Below, one piece after another: positions 33,920 to 39,061 of a DNA stretch of 39,061 bases. Under the pieces are notes generated by a model. That model did no database searches and was not told the DNA's origin. It worked only from the letters and a program-made list of their open reading frames with translations. A program made the translations under genes and the position numbers. Within the stretch, counting starts at the first letter, position 1; every line of letters begins with the position of its first letter. The stretch is from an uncultured Ruminococcus sp. GTDB taxonomy: Bacteria > Bacillota > Clostridia > Oscillospirales > Ruminococcaceae. The DNA is taken from the NCBI RefSeq assembly GCF_902762735.1, contig NZ_CACWPP010000021.1, positions 1 through 39,061 of the forward strand, read 5' to 3'.

Positions 33920-34588
33920 CTATTTTACAGATACCGCGGCACTGCATGCATATACTTCGGAAGCGCCCAGTTCTTTCAGTACACCGCCACACGCACTGAT
34001 AGTTGAACCTGTTGTTATAACATCGTCACATATAAGAACCGTTTTGCTGCTAATATCCGAATGCTTCCTGTTTGCAATATATATCTTTCGGGCGTGTGCA
34101 GCTCTTTCTTCACGCATCAGCTTATGCTGTTCGGTCTTATCGCTTATTCTGGCAAGCATAGAGAAGTCGGTAGGTCTGTTTATGGCATCAGCCACGAACC
34201 GCGCCAGCAGTTCTGCCTGATTTCTTCCCCGCACGAGCTTTTTGCGTATATGCATCGGCACAGCAGTTACCACATCTATCTTATCTGTAAGTCCCTGCTC
34301 ACAAAGTCTTTCCGCGATCTTCAAAGCACTGAGTTCCGCAAAATTGTTTACATCTGCATCGTTTTTCAGCCTGTATATCCGAGAAATGATCTTATCCTCA
34401 TAATAAAATGCGCTGACTGCACCCTCGATATTCGCAAATTTCTGCATCTCGGTATATTCTCTCGGCATATCGGCAGAACATTCATCGCACACCAGCCTGT
34501 CCCACACGATGACTTTACCGCATAAAGCACAGCTGTTAGGCATTATTATATCAGCCAGATACTTATATCGCCTGTTTGTGAACAGCAT
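33920..34588 (-). CDS. comFC: ComF-family phosphoribosyltransferase-like protein
   Basis: A 222-residue ComFC-type protein. An N-terminal zinc-binding part has CALCGKVIVWDRLVCDEC (two CxxC pairs), and a C-terminal phosphoribosyltransferase-like domain has the PRPP loop VLICDDVITTGSTI. In Firmicutes ComFC supports DNA uptake together with the ComFA helicase, but it is also found alone, as here. Length fits (about 220-240). The ATG at 34588 follows GGGGTGAT; a GTG one codon earlier is less likely. It lies behind a terminator, separate from the gene upstream. Confidence 0.87.
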   Translation of the reverse strand: MLFTNRRYKYLADIIMPNSCALCGKVIVWDRLVCDECSADMPREYTEMQKFANIEGAVSAFYYEDKIISRIYRLKNDADVNNFAELSALKIAERLCEQGLTDKIDVVTAVPMHIRKKLVRGRNQAELLARFVADAINRPTDFSMLARISDKTEQHKLMREERAAHARKIYIANRKHSDISSKTVLICDDVITTGSTISACGGVLKELGASEVYACSAAVSVK

Positions 34589-34607
34589 CACATCACCCCA
34601 TAAACAA

Positions 34608-34632
34608 AGCCCCGCCCTGAAAGGACGGAGCT
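34608..34632 (-). terminator. Terminator between the coiled-coil gene and comFC
   Basis: A stem of 11 pairs with a 3-base loop. On the - strand the two imperfect pairs become G-U pairs, and the stem is followed by TTTGTTT, so it acts on the - strand RNA of the upstream coiled-coil gene. Confidence 0.75.
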
Positions 34633-34645
34633 TATAGATCAGATT

Positions 34646-36031
34646 TTACAGATAAGTGCCGTAATCAGCATTTTCTTTGTTGATAGCGTCGATCTCATCA
34701 TTGATGTCACTAACGACCTTGCCTGCCTTATCCTTCTCGTCGATCAGGATAAGCAGCTTAGCCTGCATCTCCTCGATCTCTCTCTTCATTGTTTCAACCT
34801 TAGTATTGCAGTCAAAAGCATCATTCTCAGCATCGGTCTTCTTAGACTTCAGCTCCTCGATCTTCTTATTGTTAAGTGCGATCTGCTCCTGTGCAAACTG
34901 CTTCATTTTCTCCAAAGCGCTCATGCCCGGATAAACCTCCTTTATCTCCTTAGACTTATCATCTTCGGTTGTATTTTCATATCCAATCTCAGGGATATTT
35001 TCAACAGGGTCAGGGGCTTTGACAAGCTCCTTCTCGATCTCCTCGGCACTTACAGGCTCGATCGACGGTATCTCAGGTATCTCGTCGATTTCAGGCATTT
35101 CAGCAGTCTCGGGCACTTCTTTTTCAGGCTCTTCGACTTTCTCAGCAACATCGGGAGTATCATCTATAAGGCTCACCTTATGCTCTTTGACAGGCTTAGC
35201 ACTGCCGTTATAATCATCCTCAGGTATAAGGCTTACCTTATGCTCTTCCTCTTTCTTCTCGATTATAGGCGGCAGATTTGCTTCTTCAACTGCCTTTCTC
35301 AGCAGTTCTGCCTCGTCAATTATCTCTTCATTCTCGGCAGCTGTCTCGACTGTCTCAGCCTCAGCGGGCTTTTCCTCTTCAACAGGTGCTTCAAACGCAG
35401 GTTTGTTATCAGCCAGACCATAGGAAGCCGAAACAGGCTTGGGATCATCGCGTTTTGAATATGTAGGCGGAGTATACTTAGGTCTTGTGGGCTTGGGAGT
35501 TTCTTCTTCCAGACCTGTCGCAAAATTGCTGAACTTATTGTCATCCGAAGAGACAGTCTTTGCAGGTTCAGGCTTCTTGTTAGCCTCTACTCTTCTGAAA
35601 TGCTCATCCATTACCTCACGCACTGCCTGAATATCAGCCTTTGTCTTGTTGAAAAATTCAGCTGTATCCCCATCGCTCCTGCCGTTTTTCAGCATTTTGG
35701 CGATACCGACAGAAGTTCTGTCAAGAAAACCGTCCTCGCCCATTTCAAGATTGACAGTTATCTCGGCATGCTCTTCCTTATCCTTGCCGCTTCTCTTCAG
35801 GAAATTTACACCCGGGAACTTGCTTTTTGAGCTTTTTTCCGCTTTTTCCTCAACCGCAGTATGATCTATATGAGGTTGAACATAAGTCTGGTAGTCGGGA
35901 AAATATTTCTCTACAATACCAATAATGTTACCCTTTGGGATCTCCATGATCCTTGAGATCTCGTCAAAAGAATGTCCCTCTTTATACAAGCGAACGATCT
36001 TTTCATTAGTGCTTTCCTGCTTCTTAGCCAA
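34646..36031 (-). CDS. HTH, disordered and coiled-coil protein of unknown function
   Basis: A 461-residue protein not assigned to a known family. Residues about 8-45 form a helix-turn-helix-like unit (KIVRLYKEGHSFDEISRIME). Residues about 50-330 are acidic, proline- and glutamate-rich and probably disordered, with twice the short repeat EHKVSLI. Residues about 360-450 form a coiled coil (MKQFAQEQIALNNKKIEELK onward). There is no signal peptide or membrane segment. The start is probably TTG at 36031 (MAKKQES...), which has GGAAGGA 9 bases upstream; an ATG at 36049 has no SD at a useful distance. It stands alone and ends at a terminator. A chromosome- or cell-division-associated adaptor is imaginable but not supported. 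Confidence 0.7.
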   Translation of the reverse strand: MAKKQESTNEKIVRLYKEGHSFDEISRIMEIPKGNIIGIVEKYFPDYQTYVQPHIDHTAVEEKAEKSSKSKFPGVNFLKRSGKDKEEHAEITVNLEMGEDGFLDRTSVGIAKMLKNGRSDGDTAEFFNKTKADIQAVREVMDEHFRRVEANKKPEPAKTVSSDDNKFSNFATGLEEETPKPTRPKYTPPTYSKRDDPKPVSASYGLADNKPAFEAPVEEEKPAEAETVETAAENEEIIDEAELLRKAVEEANLPPIIEKKEEEHKVSLIPEDDYNGSAKPVKEHKVSLIDDTPDVAEKVEEPEKEVPETAEMPEIDEIPEIPSIEPVSAEEIEKELVKAPDPVENIPEIGYENTTEDDKSKEIKEVYPGMSALEKMKQFAQEQIALNNKKIEELKSKKTDAENDAFDCNTKVETMKREIEEMQAKLLILIDEKDKAGKVVSDINDEIDAINKENADYGTYL

Positions 36032-36251
36032 AACAATCAGTCCTTCCATGCAAATTACGGTATCTCACCTAAAAATAATTTTACCATACACAACAGATGA
36101 TACCGTTTTCATCGCTCTAATACATTATACAATATTTAGCCCAAAATGTCAATACGATTTGTCAAAATTCCCAAGAAATATTTAAGATTTTGATTATTGC
36201 AATATATTTATATTTGTCAGAAACATAATATTAACATATCACAAAACAAAG

Positions 36252-36863
36252 TCATACATTTCGTGCATTTTTTACAAAATCTAAGATCTTGGCTCTATCC
36301 TTGCCGGAACCACTGTCATTTTCAACGCCTGATGACACATCAACGAAGTCAGGCGAAACGCGCTTTACCGCCTCAGCAACATTGTCAGGTCTCAGTCCGC
36401 CTGCCAGAATAAACGCTCTGCCATCACGTTCGATACCGTCCAGCAGTGCCCAGTCAAACGACTTTCCGCTGCCGTATTCTGCCGCATCAAAAACATATCC
36501 GCAGACCTTTTCCGCCGACCTGTATCTGTCAAACTCACTTATATCAGTAACATTGAAAGCCTTTATTATCGGTATCTCAGCCGCTTCATAAGCGTCATCG
36601 TCCAGTGCGCCGTGTATCTGTATATAATCAAAGCCCGCACTGTTTATCTGTCTCACCTGTTCAACCGAAGGTGACACCGTTACTGCGCAGGTCCTGACAT
36701 CAGCAGACAGCGCCGCCTTTATCTCAGCAGCTTTTTCCAGCGAAACGTTACGCTTGCTTTTAGGGAAAAACACCACCATTCCCGCAAGTTCAGCCCCTGC
36801 CTCCGAAACATATCGGGCATCTTCAGCCGAGGTCAGTCCGCATATTTTGATCTTTACCGGCAA
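36252..36863 (-). CDS. trpF: Phosphoribosylanthranilate isomerase
   Basis: A 203-residue TIM-barrel enzyme of tryptophan synthesis that converts phosphoribosylanthranilate to its carboxyphenylamino-deoxyribulose form. The family start VKIKICGLT with catalytic Cys8 is present, as are IQIHG, AGGLRPDNV (phosphate loop) and DVSSGVE with the catalytic Asp. Length is typical. It is separated from any other trp gene in this window, with about 200 bases on its 3' side and 280 on its 5' side, so here trpF is not in a trp operon. No attenuator or T-box was seen upstream. Confidence 0.92.
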   Translation of the reverse strand: MPVKIKICGLTSAEDARYVSEAGAELAGMVVFFPKSKRNVSLEKAAEIKAALSADVRTCAVTVSPSVEQVRQINSAGFDYIQIHGALDDDAYEAAEIPIIKAFNVTDISEFDRYRSAEKVCGYVFDAAEYGSGKSFDWALLDGIERDGRAFILAGGLRPDNVAEAVKRVSPDFVDVSSGVENDSGSGKDRAKILDFVKNARNV

Positions 36864-37207
36864 ATTGCCTCACCGCCTTACTTTCAGGTTCACGAATCGT
36901 TAATTATTATAGCACACTGCATTAGTATTTTCAAGAGGTTTTAGCGCTTTTAATGCGTAAAATTAATTAATATTTTGTGAACTGCCGCCTTTTATTAAGC
37001 CCAAATAAACATGTATCGTAAATATATTTTTTGTTTCGGATAAACCGTTCCGCACGGTCTGGCAACAGCATTAATGTTCTGATTATACGCATATTTTTAA
37101 GGTTTTTGCATTTGTTAAAGAAGTACAATACCTTACTTAATATTGACTGACCGTTGTGATATTCTTAGAACTTTTAACATAACTCTTGATTTTTCGGACA
37201 GAAGTTG

Positions 37208-37213
37208 TATAAT
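37208..37213 (+). promoter_or_regulatory. -10 box of the EAL gene promoter
   Basis: TATAAT at 37208-37213, with TTGATT about 16 bases upstream as a -35 candidate. It places the RNA start near 37220, so the protein must start downstream of that point. Confidence 0.55.
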
Positions 37214-37265
37214 TGTAATGTGGGTATTCAGTGAGAAACATATGGTTCGTTATTGGGGTGATAGA

Positions 37266-38921
37266 TTGAACGATAATTTCAAGCTTATTAAACAGGCATA
37301 TGATAAGATCTCAAACATAGGGAAATTCGATGCAGAAGAGTTCCGCAAAGCTGTAAAGCCCGTTGCTGAGGCTTACGGTGCTGCCATTATTACCATCGAG
37401 CTTCCTCTAAAATTCAACGAAGGACAGCTTCATTACATTTACGGTGACGAAAGCATCAGTGTAAACGGCAGTCAGGTCATCAGGTATGAGGGAGACCCGG
37501 GCGCAGGCGGCAAGACCATTATCAGCTGGGTCTGCAAAGACGGGCACACGTGGTCCGATGAAGATATAGATGATATAAACTACATTTGCAGAACTGCCTG
37601 TGCATTGTCTGAAAAATTCAGACTGGGCGCTATGGCTAACAGCTATTTTTACGTTGACACCATCACGGGGGTAAACAACATAAACGGTCTTAACAGATTT
37701 GCTGAACAGCTCATAAGGCGGGGCAAGTCTACTGAGTATGGTTTTGCATTTCTAAATGTAGTAGGTTTCAACTATGTCAATAAAAAAGTCGGTTTCAGGG
37801 CAGGCACCAAAGTCATGAAAATGTATGCCGCGAAACTGAAAGAACAGCTTGCAAAGGATGAGCTTATTGCCAGACCCGGCGGCGATAATTTTGTTATCGT
37901 CTTCAAAAAAGAGAACATCGACAAGATAACAAAACTGGTAGACGGCATAGCGCTGAAAATAAGGGTAAATTCATCGACTGTAAAGTTTACGCTGGCTGCA
38001 AGGGCAGGTATCTATCTTGTAACTCACCCTGACAAGCCGTTCGATAAGATAATGAGCTATCTTTCAAACAGCATAAATTATGCCAAAAACTACGCAAGAC
38101 AGAATGTTGTTTTCTATAACAAGGACGTTGAGCATAAGGTCATAGAGTACAGAGAATTCTGCCAGAAATTCAGGACAGGCATCGACAAGCAGGAATTCTT
38201 CGTGGTCTACCAGCCGAAGGTCTTTACAAAGAACAACACACTTTACGGTGCTGAGGCACTTGTCCGCTGGAACAATGACGGCAGAGTTATATATCCAGGT
38301 GAGTTTGTGGAGATATTTGAGAAAGAACATCTTATCGCAGAGCTGGATTTCTATGTGCTTGAACACACCTGCATGGACATGCGCAAATGGCTCGACAGCG
38401 GACTGAAGCCGGTCAAGATCTCGGTAAACTTCTCAAATGACCATCTTGGCGATGATGAACTTGTAAGGCGTATCACTGAGATAGTGGACAGATATGATAT
38501 AGACCATTCGATGATAGAGATCGAAATGACCGAAACTGTCGATGTCAATGAGATACATCAGCTGCTCTCATACGTTGCGGGTCTGCATAAAAACGGCTTT
38601 ACCGTTGCAATCGACGACTTCGGCATCGGCTATTCTTCGCTGCTTATGCTGCAAACGATCTCGGTAGATGTATTAAAGATCGACAAGGCGTTTATCGCAG
38701 AGGTCACGGAAGATCACCGCAAGCGCGAAAATGTCATTCTCAGGCACATCATCAATATGGCTGAGGATCTTGGCGTTGAGATAGTCGCTGAGGGCGTTGA
38801 GACTGACGACCAGCGAAATAATCTCACAAATATGAACTGCCACAGGATACAGGGCTATTTCTACGACAAGCCGCTCGTCTCCAATGAGTTCAGCCGCAGA
38901 CTTGCCGCTAAAACATACTAA
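37266..38921 (+). CDS. c-di-GMP phosphodiesterase with degenerate GGDEF and EAL domains
   Basis: A cytoplasmic protein of about 551 residues. An N-terminal sensor-like part (about 1-140) precedes a GGDEF-like domain whose signature is changed to RPGGDNF (near residue 203), so it is probably not a cyclase. A full EAL domain follows: YGAEALVRW (near 326), VNFSNDHL, IEMTETVD, DDFGIGYSSL (near 449), VLKIDKAF and VAEGVET (near 510). These keep the metal-binding and catalytic residues, so it should degrade cyclic di-GMP. No membrane segment is seen. The start is uncertain: TTG at 37266 has a good SD (GGGGTG, spacer 5), ATG at 37242 has a weak one. It has its own promoter and terminator. Confidence 0.87.
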   Translation: MNDNFKLIKQAYDKISNIGKFDAEEFRKAVKPVAEAYGAAIITIELPLKFNEGQLHYIYGDESISVNGSQVIRYEGDPGAGGKTIISWVCKDGHTWSDEDIDDINYICRTACALSEKFRLGAMANSYFYVDTITGVNNINGLNRFAEQLIRRGKSTEYGFAFLNVVGFNYVNKKVGFRAGTKVMKMYAAKLKEQLAKDELIARPGGDNFVIVFKKENIDKITKLVDGIALKIRVNSSTVKFTLAARAGIYLVTHPDKPFDKIMSYLSNSINYAKNYARQNVVFYNKDVEHKVIEYREFCQKFRTGIDKQEFFVVYQPKVFTKNNTLYGAEALVRWNNDGRVIYPGEFVEIFEKEHLIAELDFYVLEHTCMDMRKWLDSGLKPVKISVNFSNDHLGDDELVRRITEIVDRYDIDHSMIEIEMTETVDVNEIHQLLSYVAGLHKNGFTVAIDDFGIGYSSLLMLQTISVDVLKIDKAFIAEVTEDHRKRENVILRHIINMAEDLGVEIVAEGVETDDQRNNLTNMNCHRIQGYFYDKPLVSNEFSRRLAAKTY

Positions 38922-38925
38922 AAAG

Positions 38926-38963
38926 ACGGAGCGTTCAGGCAGAACGCTCCGTTATTCTTTTTT
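38926..38963 (+). terminator. Terminator of the EAL gene
   Basis: An 11-bp perfect stem (ACGGAGCGTTC and complement) with a 5-base loop, followed by TATTCTTTTTT. It starts 4 bases after the stop codon. Confidence 0.9.
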
Positions 38964-38986
38964 ATGACTATCCCTTTAGCACACCA
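38964..38986 (+). repeat. Short dispersed repeat, copy 3
   Basis: ACTATCCCTTTAGCACACCA again, identical to the copy at 23829-23851 over 20 bases, directly after the terminator T-run. The remaining 75 bases of the window show no feature I can support. Confidence 0.65.
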
Positions 38987-39061
38987 ACTAAAAATGCGGT
39001 AAACAAAAGGATAATTGAGCGCCACACGCCAAGAACCTTAAGTTCTGTATAGCCGCTGTTT

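Overview
The window looks like chromosome of a fibre-degrading gut or rumen Clostridium, most likely a Ruminococcus-type Oscillospiraceae. The signs are a dockerin-bearing secreted protein, a GH5 cellulase, SpoIIID, a CmpB-like membrane protein, several probable TTG starts preceded by good Shine-Dalgarno (SD) sites, and c-di-GMP proteins. This is inferred from gene content only.

Bases 166-17253 are a type 1 BREX phage-defence operon, all on the + strand and tightly packed: brxA, brxB, brxC, pglX, pglZ, brxL. It departs from the usual layout in four ways. (1) pglX is split into a methyltransferase/target-recognition half and a C-terminal half, with a HEPN-type putative ribonuclease gene between them. 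The recognition domain and the HEPN gene are AT-rich while both flanks of pglX are GC-rich, which suggests a swapped cassette. (2) An unrecognised 227-residue gene sits between the second pglX half and pglZ. (3) brxL has an in-frame 99-residue basic extension upstream of a second, better start. (4) A zinc-ribbon protein with two tandem CbbX/SpoVK-like AAA+ domains is translationally coupled to brxL. A leucine-rich-repeat (BspA-like) gene follows, broken by two one-base deletions in A-runs and one in-frame stop.

Bases 19393-21683 hold a 92-bp IS-end palindrome and a small putative RiPP (modified peptide) operon on the - strand: a double zinc-ribbon protein, a radical SAM enzyme, a 74-residue precursor-like peptide and a PqqD-like recognition protein. 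It is read from a consensus promoter with a palindrome at its start site, opposite a divergent XRE regulator. No transporter or protease accompanies it.

Bases 21733-23851 are a graveyard flanked by a short direct repeat. They contain a kinase-like fragment, a 109-bp MITE-like element, a broken helicase and another decayed gene. Bases 23852-24294 hold no gene, only hairpins and a second small repeat family.

Bases 24295-39061 look like ordinary chromosome: a GH5/nitroreductase/thioesterase operon; a cytoplasmic sugar-binding-protein-like sensor fused to GGDEF; a CmpB-like membrane protein; spoIIID; a beta-helix carbohydrate-binding protein with dockerin; a flavodoxin lipoprotein beside an aldo/keto reductase gene cut by a small repeat; comFC; an HTH/coiled-coil protein; a lone trpF; and a c-di-GMP phosphodiesterase. 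No tRNA, rRNA or CRISPR array was seen.
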